From the NCBI RefSeq assembly GCF_036172515.1, contig NZ_JAXKVW010000005.1, positions 1 through 64,000 of the forward strand: a stretch of DNA of 64,000 bases. Reading direction: 5' to 3'. The notes under the pieces were generated by a model that saw nothing but the letters and a program-made list of their open reading frames with translations, made no database searches and was not told where the DNA came from. Made by a program: the position numbers and the translations under genes. Positions 17,329 through 28,152 of this stretch are shown in pieces; the first letter of the stretch is position 1, and the number at the start of each line of letters is the position of its first letter. This DNA comes from Flexistipes sp. (GTDB lineage Bacteria; Chrysiogenota; Deferribacteres; Deferribacterales; Flexistipitaceae).

Positions 17329-17450
17329 TGAGAGAGTGAGCTGGTGAGATAGTGAGATGGAAGTGTTGCGCGCGGCTTGAACCTCAACTACTCCAATTAC
17401 TTTTAAATACCTCAAATACCTTTAAATACTTTTCTTCACGCCTCACTGAT
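17329..17450. repeat. Purine-rich and TTTGAGGTA-type interspersed repeats
   Basis: Bases 17329-17365 repeat GTGAGNNNGTGAG units (GAGAGTGAGCTGGTGAGATA), as at 1282-1320 and, reversed, 8281-8340. Bases 17407-17441 are the reverse complement of 8043-8076 with few differences. The stretch is non-coding and the repeats start right after the tautomerase stop. Confidence 0.5.
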
Positions 17451-17494
17451 TTTTAAATGTGTAAATTTTGGACAGTTGCCAAATTAAAAGTACA

Positions 17495-17523
17495 TTGATT
17501 TTCAGCGCTGTGTTTGATATAAT
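17495..17523 (+). promoter_or_regulatory. Promoter for GGDEF/EAL gene
   Basis: TTGATT (17495-17500) and TATAAT (17518-17523) are 17 bases apart, and TG precedes the -10 by one base. The expected start near 17530 gives a leader of about 23 nt. Confidence 0.65.
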
Positions 17524-17552
17524 ATCCTTTAAAATACACAAAAGATAAGGTT

Positions 17553-18827
17553 ATGATTTTAAAGGATGATTTGACAGGGCTTCCCAACAGGAACAGTTTG
17601 ATTAATGAGCTGAATGTTCAAAAATGCAAAAAGATTGTTTTATTGGGCATTGATATTAAAAATTTCGGGGAGATAAACAGCTGCTACGGAAATGAAGAGG
17701 GGGATAATTTTCTGGTAAGCTTTGGAAGAAAATTGTCCGAATTTGCTAATTCTTTGGTTTTCAATAATACAGAAGTCTACAGACTGCACAGTGATGTTTT
17801 TGCTCTTGCAGCATGTCTGGATAAAACATCTTTAAAGAAAAACCTTCTCGATTTTGCAGAGATGATTGTAAAAAAGCTTGAAAACTTTATAAGTGAAAAT
17901 CCTATTCGGATTAACAGCTTAAATGTGACACCGTCTTTTGTATGTGGCATTTCCCATAATGACAATTTTTATGGCGACAACATTGGCAGCAACCTTTTTA
18001 ACAGAATGGATATAGCATTAAGGGAAGCAAAAAGTAGAAATATGAAGAAAATTTCATATTGTCAGTTTGATGAGGACGTGGAAAAATTTTATGAAAGAAA
18101 CATTCTGTGGTCGAATATTCTAAAAGGTGTACTGCAGGGTAAAAGTAAGATGGTTTTGAAACCTTATTATCAGGCAATCCAGAAAATCGGAACCGGAGAG
18201 ATCCCTAAGTACGAATGCCTTATAAGAATGGTTGGGAAAAATGATGTTATTTCTCCTTCAATGTTTCTGGCCTCAGCAGAACAGCTCGGTCTTTTACCTT
18301 CAATAGGAAGAATTGTTATATCCGAAAGCTGTAAAATCTTCAGGAATCTTCAATGCGGTTTTTCGATTAATATAACTGCTCAGGATCTGGCTGATGAGGA
18401 GTTTGAAAAATTTATACTCAGTCAATGTGAAATCAACAATATCGATCATGAAAGAGTTACGTTGGAAATTCTGGAAAATGAGGAAATTTATAATCTGAAA
18501 TCAAAAATTATTAACCTTAAAGAAGACGGCTTTAAAATTGCCATTGATGATTTTGGTGTGGGCTATTCCAATTTCAGCAGGCATCATGAGATAAATATTG
18601 ACTATATCAAAATTGACGGCAGCCTTATAGAAAACCTTCTCAAATCGAATAAATCTTATAAAACGGTAAAATCAATTGTAAGTTATGCGCAGAGCATCAA
18701 TGCTGAGACAATCGCAGAATTTGTGACTAACTCGGATATTTATAATAAACTGAAAGATCTGGGCGTTGATTATGCCCAGGGGTATGCAATCGGCAAACCG
18801 CTGAAATTATACCCAGTGCCTGACTAA
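17553..18827 (+). CDS. GGDEF/EAL protein, predicted c-di-GMP phosphodiesterase
   Basis: The 424 aa hold a degenerate GGDEF domain (about 1-165) and an EAL domain (about 180-424). The GGDEF part keeps DDLTGLPNRNSL but has HSDVF in place of the GGDEF signature, so it should not make c-di-GMP; such domains often bind GTP and regulate. The EAL part looks competent: ECL (the EAL Glu), SINITAQDL, LEILENE, DDFGVGYSN, YIKIDG, ETIAEFV and AQGYAIGKPL preserve the metal and catalytic residues. There is no sensor or membrane segment. Its 3' end overlaps the convergent tautomerase-like gene by 4 nt. Confidence 0.9.
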   Translation: MILKDDLTGLPNRNSLINELNVQKCKKIVLLGIDIKNFGEINSCYGNEEGDNFLVSFGRKLSEFANSLVFNNTEVYRLHSDVFALAACLDKTSLKKNLLDFAEMIVKKLENFISENPIRINSLNVTPSFVCGISHNDNFYGDNIGSNLFNRMDIALREAKSRNMKKISYCQFDEDVEKFYERNILWSNILKGVLQGKSKMVLKPYYQAIQKIGTGEIPKYECLIRMVGKNDVISPSMFLASAEQLGLLPSIGRIVISESCKIFRNLQCGFSINITAQDLADEEFEKFILSQCEINNIDHERVTLEILENEEIYNLKSKIINLKEDGFKIAIDDFGVGYSNFSRHHEINIDYIKIDGSLIENLLKSNKSYKTVKSIVSYAQSINAETIAEFVTNSDIYNKLKDLGVDYAQGYAIGKPLKLYPVPD

Positions 18828-19222
18828 TCTTTTAGCGGATCTTCACCTTCCCGCCAGGATTTCAGGGCTCTTTCGTAAAGGTGAAAGTCTTCCCCCTTAT
18901 GCTCGGTGAAAATTACATACATATTGGACAAAGGTACGTTAAAGAATTTGTTTATTTCTTTCATAAAGGCTAAAGCAAGTTTTCTTCTTTGTTCATACAG
19001 TCTGCCCTCTCTTATATCTGCATTTATGAAGGCTATGAGTTCCTCTGAGTTTTTTACTCTGCCCAGAAAAAGACCGTTGTCTTCAAATTCTCTTATTGTG
19101 ATGCCTATGTGATCCGTTCCTGTGTCCATTATTTCAGAGAAGTGTTCCATAATTTTTGAAGCAAATTTCCTTTTGCTTTCACTGTCAGCATTGAAACTGA
19201 ATTCAAATTGAAGATGCGGCAT
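18824..19222 (-). CDS. Tautomerase-superfamily protein (MIF/CHMI-like size)
   Basis: A 132-aa protein that starts MPHLQFEFSFNADSESKRKF, with Pro after Met as in tautomerases that use Pro1 as catalytic base. The length corresponds to a fused two-module subunit (MIF- or 5-carboxymethyl-2-hydroxymuconate isomerase-like) rather than the 62-aa 4-OT form. The second half contains REGRLYEQRRKLALAFMKEI and NVPLSNMYVIFTEHKGEDF, typical of such trimeric proteins. AGGTTAATC precedes the ATG. Substrate unknown. A cytochrome gene lies upstream on the same strand. Confidence 0.7.
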   Translation of the reverse strand: MPHLQFEFSFNADSESKRKFASKIMEHFSEIMDTGTDHIGITIREFEDNGLFLGRVKNSEELIAFINADIREGRLYEQRRKLALAFMKEINKFFNVPLSNMYVIFTEHKGEDFHLYERALKSWREGEDPLKD

Positions 19223-19276
19223 GATTAACCTCCGAAAAATCAGGACGGAACAAATGTCCGCCCTTTAAAAGCTGTT

Positions 19277-19750
19277 CTACATCTCTGATTTCAGATATGA
19301 CCAGTCGCTGCCTTTTACTGCCGAGTGACACTGTATACACCCTTTTACTTTACCAACAGCCTGTGCATCGCCTTTTGGAGAATATTTTGCCCAGTACCAG
19401 TCTCCTCCGTCAGGGTTAAATCCTTTTACTTTATACATGACTGTTACAGCTGCCAGCTTTTTTGAGGGGGTGTAGTTTTCCTTTACAATTATTGAGCCGT
19501 AAGCAAATTCATCATTATTAACACTTTTTGCAGTTTTCTTGTTAATATAAGATGTAAGGAAAGCGCCGTGAGGTGATTCACCGGGGTATAATTTTGTTGT
19601 TCCGGGAAACAACTGCCAATCGGTATAATTCTGATCCTGCAAATAGTTCCATACATTTGCCGGTTCCGTTTTCGGCATATCGGTTTTTGCGCATGACACT
19701 ACAAAAACGGCTGCTATAAAGAGTGCAATTACTAATCCTGTCTTTTTCAT
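19277..19750 (-). CDS. Cytochrome P460-family c-type heme lipoprotein
   Basis: A 157-aa exported protein with a signal peptide ending in a lipobox at VVSC (Cys20), so it is lipid-anchored. A single c-type heme motif CIQCH (138-142) lies near the C-terminus, as in the cytochrome P460 family, whose members handle hydroxylamine or NO or are peroxidase-like. The YTDWQLFPG N-terminal block and the YGSIIVKENYTP segment match P460-domain proteins of anaerobes. GGAGGAAAC precedes the ATG. No ammonia-oxidation context exists here, so NO or oxidant detoxification is a guess. Confidence 0.85.
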   Translation of the reverse strand: MKKTGLVIALFIAAVFVVSCAKTDMPKTEPANVWNYLQDQNYTDWQLFPGTTKLYPGESPHGAFLTSYINKKTAKSVNNDEFAYGSIIVKENYTPSKKLAAVTVMYKVKGFNPDGGDWYWAKYSPKGDAQAVGKVKGCIQCHSAVKGSDWSYLKSEM

Positions 19751-19878
19751 AGTTTCCTCCTTGTTTGATATTTCATAATATATTTTATCTTACAATTGGT
19801 GCTGATTACAAACTAAATTGCAGGTCTCATTTACTCACGGCGCTTTTTATAATTAAGTAATACACCATTTCTACCTCC

Positions 19879-20475
19879 TTATTGCCCTTTTTGTTTTAAG
19901 CAAAGCATTATTTTTAACGCAGAGAGTGTTTGAGAAAGGGGCGCACCCTTCTTTTCAAGACGGGAAAGCATTATTCCGCCTTCTACAGATGAAACGATAA
20001 AACCAGCCAGTATCTGAGAATTTAAATCACTTCTTATTTCACCGGTTTTCTGAGCATCATCAATTATACTGCTCAACATTGAAATCCATCTGTCGAAAAC
20101 ATTTTTAACCATTTGTGATAAAGAATCGTTTTTATCAGCCATTTCCAAAGCTGTATTACCAAAAATACAGCCGCCTGAATAATTTTTTGACTTATGCATC
20201 TTTTTTACCGATTCGAAGAAATTCTCCAATTTTTCTCCGGGAGAACTGCCCTGCAAAGAAGCGCTAATAAATTCAAAAAATGAATTTTCATACCTGCTCA
20301 AAGCTTCTGTTATCAAAGTGTGTTTGTCCGGGAAATGAAAATAAAGACTTCCTTTTGACATGCCGACTTTGGTTATGATATTGGAAATACTTGTTGCTTC
20401 TATCCCTTTTTGAAAAATCAATTCTATAGTTGAATCAAGTATCTTATCTGTTGTTTTATTCCCTTTAGTGCTCAC
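19879..20475 (-). CDS. TetR-family transcriptional regulator
   Basis: A 198-aa regulator. The N-terminal TetR HTH (about 8-55) contains ILDSTIELIFQKGIEATSIS and the recognition helix region GMSKGSLYFHFPDKHTLI. The C-terminal ligand domain has CIFGNTALEMAD and ends KIMLCLKQKGQ, similar to the AcrR/YxaF type. The start is GTG (20475), with GGAG upstream. A near-perfect palindrome 42 bases upstream is a likely autoregulatory operator. The adjacent downstream gene on the same strand is the P460 cytochrome, which it may control. Inducer unknown. Confidence 0.92.
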   Translation of the reverse strand: MSTKGNKTTDKILDSTIELIFQKGIEATSISNIITKVGMSKGSLYFHFPDKHTLITEALSRYENSFFEFISASLQGSSPGEKLENFFESVKKMHKSKNYSGGCIFGNTALEMADKNDSLSQMVKNVFDRWISMLSSIIDDAQKTGEIRSDLNSQILAGFIVSSVEGGIMLSRLEKKGAPLSQTLSALKIMLCLKQKGQ

Positions 20476-20516
20476 ATTTTTCTCCGAAAGACATAAAAAT
20501 ATTTTTAAAAGATTAA

Positions 20517-20534
20517 ATACCGAACGTACGGTAT
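20517..20534. promoter_or_regulatory. Palindromic operator for the TetR regulator
   Basis: ATACCGAACGTACGGTAT is an 18-bp inverted repeat with one mismatched pair. It has the ACCGN-type arms common for TetR operators and lies between the GTG start of the regulator and AT-rich promoter-like DNA. Confidence 0.6.
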
Positions 20535-20639
20535 ATTCTTTACTATATTGTAATTAGTCTAATTTTTCAATTCTTTTTTTACTGTTTTGTACATGACTCT
20601 AAACAGTTAATATTTCAAATTTCGTATTTGTAACTGTTG

Positions 20640-20970
20640 CAAGTCTTTGTTCACCCTGTTAAATATCAGCTTCGCTGATTGCTTACGGCATTTAACGGGG
20701 CGAGGGATGACAGGTTTCTACTTTTTGTCACCTTGACCGGAACGGAGTGGAGCGGAGAGATCTCTACTGTTATATTGCAAAGAGACCTCTCGGCTTCGCT
20801 CGAGGTGACAATTACATGCATACTGTCTATCAGCGATAGCTAAATAGGATGTTACACATATTTACCAGTATAAAAGACTGGTGCTAGCCGCAGGCATTCT
20901 TTCGAACGAAGTGAGAAATCTCATACCATATGAAACGACATAACGAATAAATATACAACTGTGCTTAATA
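20640..20970. repeat. Cluster of interspersed palindromic repeats
   Basis: This part of the gap between tetR and atpF' is non-coding. Bases 20731-20765 (GAACGGAGTGGAGCGGAGAG) and the inverted partner 20780-20810 (GACCTCTCGGCTTCGCTCGA) form a long imperfect hairpin like that at 14538-14577. Bases 20848-20887 are a reverse-strand copy of the hairpin-tail unit seen at 8484, 8614, 27264, 44830 and 58085. Bases 20918-20970 match 14572-14625. Confidence 0.55.
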
Positions 20971-21188
20971 TTGGGATATCTTCATGCGTGAAAATACCGA
21001 TATTTAGATAAAGTATTGTCAAATAGCACAAGTACAAAAATTTTGGAAGGTTGCTAAGACAAATATTATTTACATAAACAAATTTTAATGTTAGTAAATT
21101 TAAAATATTGTGTTACCAGGATGCTTCTTGGGTTTTCCAAAAGCTTAATAATCCTCTGTGCGGAAAACTTTTTTACACATAAAATGAG

Positions 21189-21217
21189 TTGACAAAAAAA
21201 TATATATTTGCTAACTT
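21189..21217 (+). promoter_or_regulatory. Possible promoter of the ATP synthase operon
   Basis: TTGACA at 21189-21194 with a poor -10 (TAACTT, 21212-21217) 17 bases on. An alternative -10, TACAAT near 21239, lacks a -35. The 220 bases before it (20971-21188) are AT-rich, with no gene or repeat I can name. Confidence 0.4.
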
Positions 21218-21268
21218 TTACGAGTTCTGTGTACAGTATACAATAATGCGGCTTATGAGGTGCGATGA

Positions 21269-21694
21269 ATGATTAGTATTGATAGTACTTTATTGATTCA
21301 GATTGTGAACTTTCTTATTATTTTATTCATTGGCAAAAAAATGATAATTAACCCTGTTCTCAATACAGTGGAAAAACGTGATGAGAAAATAGAGTCTCTT
21401 AACAGTGAGGCTGCTAAGTTGAGATCAGAAGTTGAAAAGCATAAAAAAGAGTACGAGGAAAAATTTGAGCAGGTGAAGCAGGAAGCAGCCGATTACCATA
21501 AGCAGGCTAAGGACGAAGCTGTTCTGGAAGCGGAAAAAATGTACGCCAAGGTTAAAACAGAAATGGATGAAAAGCTCGAGAATGCAAGGAAGGAGCTTGA
21601 CAAACAGAAAGAGGAAGCAAAGGCATCATTGAGGTCTGATGCAGAAAATATGGCTGAGGAAATAGTAGACAAAATTATTGGTAAAGTGGCGTAA
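21269..21694 (+). CDS. atpF': ATP synthase F0 subunit b' (first b-type subunit)
   Basis: Peripheral-stalk subunit of F1F0 ATP synthase. The 141 aa comprise an N-terminal membrane helix (about 8-27, LLIQIVNFLIILFIGKKMII) and a long charged helix with Glu/Lys heptads to the end. Its form and position ahead of a second b gene fit the b' subunit found in phototrophs, Deltaproteobacteria and Deferribacterota, which forms a b/b' heterodimer. Shine-Dalgarno GAGGTG precedes the ATG. It is the first gene of a seven-gene operon without atpB or atpE. Confidence 0.85.
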   Translation: MISIDSTLLIQIVNFLIILFIGKKMIINPVLNTVEKRDEKIESLNSEAAKLRSEVEKHKKEYEEKFEQVKQEAADYHKQAKDEAVLEAEKMYAKVKTEMDEKLENARKELDKQKEEAKASLRSDAENMAEEIVDKIIGKVA

Positions 21695-21707
21695 GGAGGG
21701 GTCTGAA

Positions 21708-22268
21708 ATGAATAGATTAGTTCTTTTATTTAATATATTGCTTTTACCTTCAATGCTGATGGCAGCAGAAGGAGGCGGCAGTCACGGCCCTGATTTTATG
21801 GGGCTCGTATGGAGAATTATTGTGTTCGTTGTTTTTGTGGCGATTCTTTACAAACTTTTAAAAAATCCGTTTATTAACTTTTTGGATAACAGAACAAAGC
21901 AGATAGAAGAATCGATCGAAAATGCCGAAAAAGCAAAAGAAAATGCCGAAATTGAACTTACGAATTATAAACTCAAACTTCAGCAGATGGAAAAAGAGCT
22001 GCAGACAATGAAAGAGCGTGCCAAAAAGCAGGCAGATTCCGAAAGAAAGAACATTTTGGAAGATGCAGAGAATAACATCGCAAAATTAAAAAAGTCGACA
22101 GAAGATATGATACAGTCTGATCTTGACAGAGCTAAGGCTGAGCTTAGAGAAGAAGCGGCAAAACTTGCTTTTGAACTGGCCGAGCAAAAGATTGAAAAAC
22201 GTCTTACAGATGATATGCAAAAAAGACTGGTTAAAAATTATATTGCTAAAATAGGAGTGACAAATTGA
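21708..22268 (+). CDS. atpF: ATP synthase F0 subunit b
   Basis: Second peripheral-stalk b subunit. The reading frame is open from 21678, but AAGGAGGGG (21693-21701) is spaced correctly for the ATG at 21708, giving 186 aa. An unusual hydrophobic leader (LVLLFNILLLPSMLMAAEGG, about 3-22) looks like a cleavable signal peptide before the true membrane helix (about 33-53, LVWRIIVFVVFVAILYKLL), a feature also known from related anaerobes. A long coiled helix follows. The stop overlaps the atpH start. Confidence 0.88.
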   Translation: MNRLVLLFNILLLPSMLMAAEGGGSHGPDFMGLVWRIIVFVVFVAILYKLLKNPFINFLDNRTKQIEESIENAEKAKENAEIELTNYKLKLQQMEKELQTMKERAKKQADSERKNILEDAENNIAKLKKSTEDMIQSDLDRAKAELREEAAKLAFELAEQKIEKRLTDDMQKRLVKNYIAKIGVTN

Positions 22269-22804
22269 TAGGTACTGTTATATCGAAACGATACGCCGGT
22301 GCTTTGTTTGAGATAGCTTCGGGAGAGAATAGTGTCAGCAAAGTCCTGGATGAGCTTCAAAATCTGATTGATTTTTATTATTCCAATGCTGAATTCAGAG
22401 AACTGGTAAAAAATCCTCTGATCCCTAAAGAAAGTAAAAGTGCCGTTTTTTCAGAACTGAAGGATAAAGGTGTTATCTCTGATCTTTTACTATCTTTTAC
22501 GAAGCTGCTGGTGGAAAAAAACCGTCTTGAAGAACTGGAAAATATAGTTGAAAGTTTTTCAGATATTTACAGAGAAAGCAGGGGCGAGGCTGTAGCCGAT
22601 GTCAGGTCAGTAATTGATATGGATGAAAAGGTTAAAGATGAATTGGTTAGTAAACTCAATGAGATAACAGGGAAAAAGGTTTCCGTGCAGGTGGAAAAAG
22701 ATCCGTCGCTGCTTGGTGGTTTCCTGGCTAAAATTAAAAGTACCCAATACGATGCCAGTGTTAAAGGGCAGCTTGAAAAACTGAAAGAAGAAATGACAGG
22801 TTAG
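22265..22804 (+). CDS. atpH: ATP synthase F1 subunit delta
   Basis: Links the peripheral stalk to F1. The 179 aa match family length. The N-terminal domain begins with VISKRYAGALFEIA, and the C-terminal domain shows KKVSVQVEKDPSLLGGFLAKI, the most conserved delta motif. The start is TTG (22265), overlapping the atpF stop by four bases, with AGGAGTG upstream. It is followed by atpA after 27 nt. Confidence 0.94.
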   Translation: MIGTVISKRYAGALFEIASGENSVSKVLDELQNLIDFYYSNAEFRELVKNPLIPKESKSAVFSELKDKGVISDLLLSFTKLLVEKNRLEELENIVESFSDIYRESRGEAVADVRSVIDMDEKVKDELVSKLNEITGKKVSVQVEKDPSLLGGFLAKIKSTQYDASVKGQLEKLKEEMTG

Positions 22805-24340
<1,536 letters not shown>

Positions 24341-24355
24341 AGTTGAGGTTTATAT

Positions 24356-25219
24356 ATGTCTGGAATGAGGGATATTAAAAGAAAAATCAGCTCGGTAAAA
24401 AATACACAGAAGATTACCAATGCCATGAAAATGGTGTCGGCTGCTAAACTGAGAAGAGCTCAGGAGGCAATGGAAGCAGCCCTGCCTTACGCCGATAAGA
24501 TTTATGAGGTCGTTCAAAACATAAGCAAGCGGGTAAATCCGGAAATACATAAATTATTGCAGCCCAAGGAAGAAATAAAGAATATTGGTGTGATTGTTAT
24601 TACATCTGACAGAGGGCTGTGCGGGGCATTTAACAGTAATATTAACAAATTGTTTTCTCAATTTCGCAGTGAGCATTCTGACAAAGATTTCAAGCTTATT
24701 TGTGTTGGCAAGAACGGCTATGAATATGTGAAGAGAAGAGATTATGAGATTGAGGAAAAATATATCTCGTTTGGCGGAAAGATTACATACGATGATGCAA
24801 TCACAATAGGTGATTCTGCAGTAAGACTTTTTAATGATGATGAGATTGATGAGCTATATGTTGTATACAACGAATTCAAGTCTGTTGCTTCCCAGGTTGC
24901 AAAAGTAAAAAAGATTCTGCCTTTGGATTTTGAAACTGAGGAAGAAACGGGTGAATCTGTTGTTGATTATTTATATGAGCCTGATCCCAATACGCTTGTG
25001 AAAGAAATAATTCCCCGTTTTATAAATTTTACCATATACAGCTGTATTTTGGAATCAGTTGCTGGTGAGCATGGTGCCAGAATGGCGGCAATGGATAATG
25101 CAACACGTAATGCGGGAGAGATGATTAAAAAGCTTACGCTTAACTATAATAAAGCCAGACAGGCTGCAATAACTACCGAAATACTTGATATTGTTAACGG
25201 AGCGGAAGCTTTAAAATAA
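24356..25219 (+). CDS. atpG: ATP synthase F1 subunit gamma
   Basis: Central rotor shaft of F1, 287 aa. The N-terminal helix RDIKRKISSVKNTQKITNAM and the C-terminal helix with EHGARMAAMDNATRNAGEMI form the antiparallel coiled coil; the middle Rossmann-like part contains ITSDRGLCGAFNSNI. All are gamma hallmarks. It lies 15 nt after atpA and 24 nt before atpD. Confidence 0.97.
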   Translation: MSGMRDIKRKISSVKNTQKITNAMKMVSAAKLRRAQEAMEAALPYADKIYEVVQNISKRVNPEIHKLLQPKEEIKNIGVIVITSDRGLCGAFNSNINKLFSQFRSEHSDKDFKLICVGKNGYEYVKRRDYEIEEKYISFGGKITYDDAITIGDSAVRLFNDDEIDELYVVYNEFKSVASQVAKVKKILPLDFETEEETGESVVDYLYEPDPNTLVKEIIPRFINFTIYSCILESVAGEHGARMAAMDNATRNAGEMIKKLTLNYNKARQAAITTEILDIVNGAEALK

Positions 25220-25240
25220 TACTATGATAATGGAGTGTAA

Positions 25241-26650
<1,410 letters not shown>

Positions 26651-26652
26651 TC

Positions 26653-27066
26653 ATGGCTGAAAAGCTTAAACTTGAACTTGTATCACCTGAGAGAAAACTT
26701 TTGGATCTGGAAGTGGACGAAGTAATCGCCCCGGGGGTAGAAGGTGATTTCGGTATATTACCTGATCACACACCATTTTTAACAGCTCTCAATATAGGCG
26801 AGTTGATTTATAAACATGACAAAACTACTGAGTATGCTGCTATTGACAGAGGTTTTCTTGAAGTCAACAATAACAGGGTGATCATTCTTGCCGAAGGTGC
26901 GGAGCTTGGAAGAGAAATTGACCTGGAAGAAGCGATCAGAAGGAAAGTTGAAAAAGAGCAAGAACTGGAGGCAGCCAGACAGGAAGAATCACATAAATTC
27001 AGCAAAGCGGAAATTGAGCTAATGAGAGAGCTCAACCGGGTCAGTGTTGCTGAAAGGTATAAATAA
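26653..27066 (+). CDS. atpC: ATP synthase F1 subunit epsilon
   Basis: Rotor-associated inhibitory subunit of 137 aa. It has the N-terminal beta sandwich (LKLELVSPERKLLDLEVDEV, then GVEGDFGILPDHTPFLTAL) and a C-terminal two-helix arm (EEAIRRKVEKEQELEAARQE). It ends the operon, followed by a terminator hairpin. No a or c subunit gene is in the window. Confidence 0.96.
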   Translation: MAEKLKLELVSPERKLLDLEVDEVIAPGVEGDFGILPDHTPFLTALNIGELIYKHDKTTEYAAIDRGFLEVNNNRVIILAEGAELGREIDLEEAIRRKVEKEQELEAARQEESHKFSKAEIELMRELNRVSVAERYK

Positions 27067-27070
27067 AAAT

Positions 27071-27103
27071 AACCGGGCACATAAATTTTTATGTGCTCGG
27101 TTT
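27071..27103 (+). terminator. Terminator after atpC
   Basis: A 12-bp stem, ACCGGGCACATA with TATGTGCTCGGT (one G-T pair), closes an AT-rich loop and is followed by a short T-rich tract. It could act in both directions. Confidence 0.65.
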
Positions 27104-27192
27104 ATATGAATTCTTCTAAAGTACTTTATTTGAGATCTCAATCGCATCATCTAAACGGCCTTATTAAATCCATAGAAACTTATTATATTTCC

Positions 27193-27488
27193 AATTCAAT
27201 TTTGCACTTGCACTTTTTAAATGTATGAACAATGCTTTGTTGCGCTCATAAGAACGCCTGCGGCTAGCATTAGTTCTTTAGACTGGTAAATATGTGTAAC
27301 ATTCTATTTATTCCCCTAAAGGTGAATTGCAGACGGACAAACGGCGTCATTACGAGGGAGGGAGTCCCGAAGTAAGCTCATGTACTTTACAGGAGATTGC
27401 TTCGTCTCCGCCCGTCGTCGGATCCTCACAAGGACGGCATTGAGGGCCGCTTTGCTTGTAATAACAAAACAAGTGCGAAACTTGAATT
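27193..27488. mobile_element. MITE-like repeat element between atpC and mraZ
   Basis: Imperfect terminal inverted repeats (27193-27210, AATTCAATTTTGCACTTG; 27470-27488, reading CAAGTGCGAAACTTGAATT) enclose about 300 non-coding bases. Inside are a hairpin-tail unit (27264-27305, ending GGTAAATATGTGTAACATT) and a GC-richer palindromic repeat (27340-27450) related to that at 1080-1200. The TTTGCAC ends recall those of the 8418-8689 element. I infer a decayed, possibly nested, non-autonomous element. Confidence 0.45.
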
Positions 27489-27611
27489 CAAATCTTAATT
27501 TTTTGTTTATATTTCACTTTTTATAAAAGATTTTTTAGAAGTTAACATACTGATAATCAAATTAATTATCAGATAATAAAATACGTCTGCAAATTATTTA
27601 CTCAATTAAAC

Positions 27612-27641
27612 TTGACACTATTTGGAATATTCATGTATTAT
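27612..27641 (+). promoter_or_regulatory. Promoter of the dcw cluster (PmraZ)
   Basis: TTGACA at 27612-27617 and TATTAT at 27636-27641 are 18 bases apart, just upstream of mraZ. The expected transcript start is near 27648. Confidence 0.65.
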
Positions 27642-27680
27642 TTGGTATAAAATGTCATAAAATGGTATGTAATGTTATGA
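27621..27680 (+). promoter_or_regulatory. Tandem decamer array, probable MraZ operator
   Basis: Six consecutive 10-bp units follow one another in register: TTTGGAATAT, TCATGTATTA, TTTGGTATAA, AATGTCATAA, AATGGTATGT, AATGTTATGA, with approximate consensus aaTGgtATaa. They cover the -10, the transcript start and the mraZ start codon. MraZ rings are known to bind short direct repeats spaced one DNA turn apart upstream of their own gene, so autorepression of the dcw cluster is the natural reading. Confidence 0.6.
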
Positions 27681-28141
27681 AAACTCCGACTAGTTTTAAG
27701 GGTAAAAGCTTCCACACAATTAATGACGCCGGTCGTGTAAGTATCCCATCGAAATTCAGGGATGTCCTTAAGACTAAATACGGAGATGAATCATTAATAC
27801 TTGTTACACTGGGCAGCCATATAGCTGCATTTCCCATATATGAATGGCAGAAATTGGAAAAGATGTGGGAAGAAAACCCACCCAGAGATACTCAGGGGAA
27901 AAAATTTCTCAGGTACCTGTATTCAACTGCAGAAGACTGCTCCATTGACAGACAGGGTAGAGTGTTGATCCCTAATATGCTTAGGGAAAAAACAGGTTTG
28001 AATTCAGAATGTGTTATTGTCGGCCATATGAATAAAATTGAAATCTGGCCTAAGTCTAAATGGGAGCTTGAATTTGAGGATATTGATGTAGAAAATCTTT
28101 TTGATTCGATAAGTGAAGAATTTCCGGAACTAAATTTATAG
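27677..28141 (+). CDS. mraZ: Transcriptional regulator MraZ
   Basis: Ring-forming SpoVT/AbrB-type DNA-binding protein that represses the dcw cluster. Two AbrB-like repeats are visible: INDAGRVSIPSKFRD near the N-terminus and DCSIDRQGRVLIPNMLRE in the second half (the DxxGR..P signatures). The start is uncertain: ATG at 27662 adds five residues and ATG at 27677 gives 154 aa; neither has a Shine-Dalgarno. The gene opens the dcw cluster, and rsmH follows after 11 nt. The upstream decamer array is its likely target. Confidence 0.93.
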   Translation: MKTPTSFKGKSFHTINDAGRVSIPSKFRDVLKTKYGDESLILVTLGSHIAAFPIYEWQKLEKMWEENPPRDTQGKKFLRYLYSTAEDCSIDRQGRVLIPNMLREKTGLNSECVIVGHMNKIEIWPKSKWELEFEDIDVENLFDSISEEFPELNL

Positions 28142-28152
28142 GCCGGTGGACT

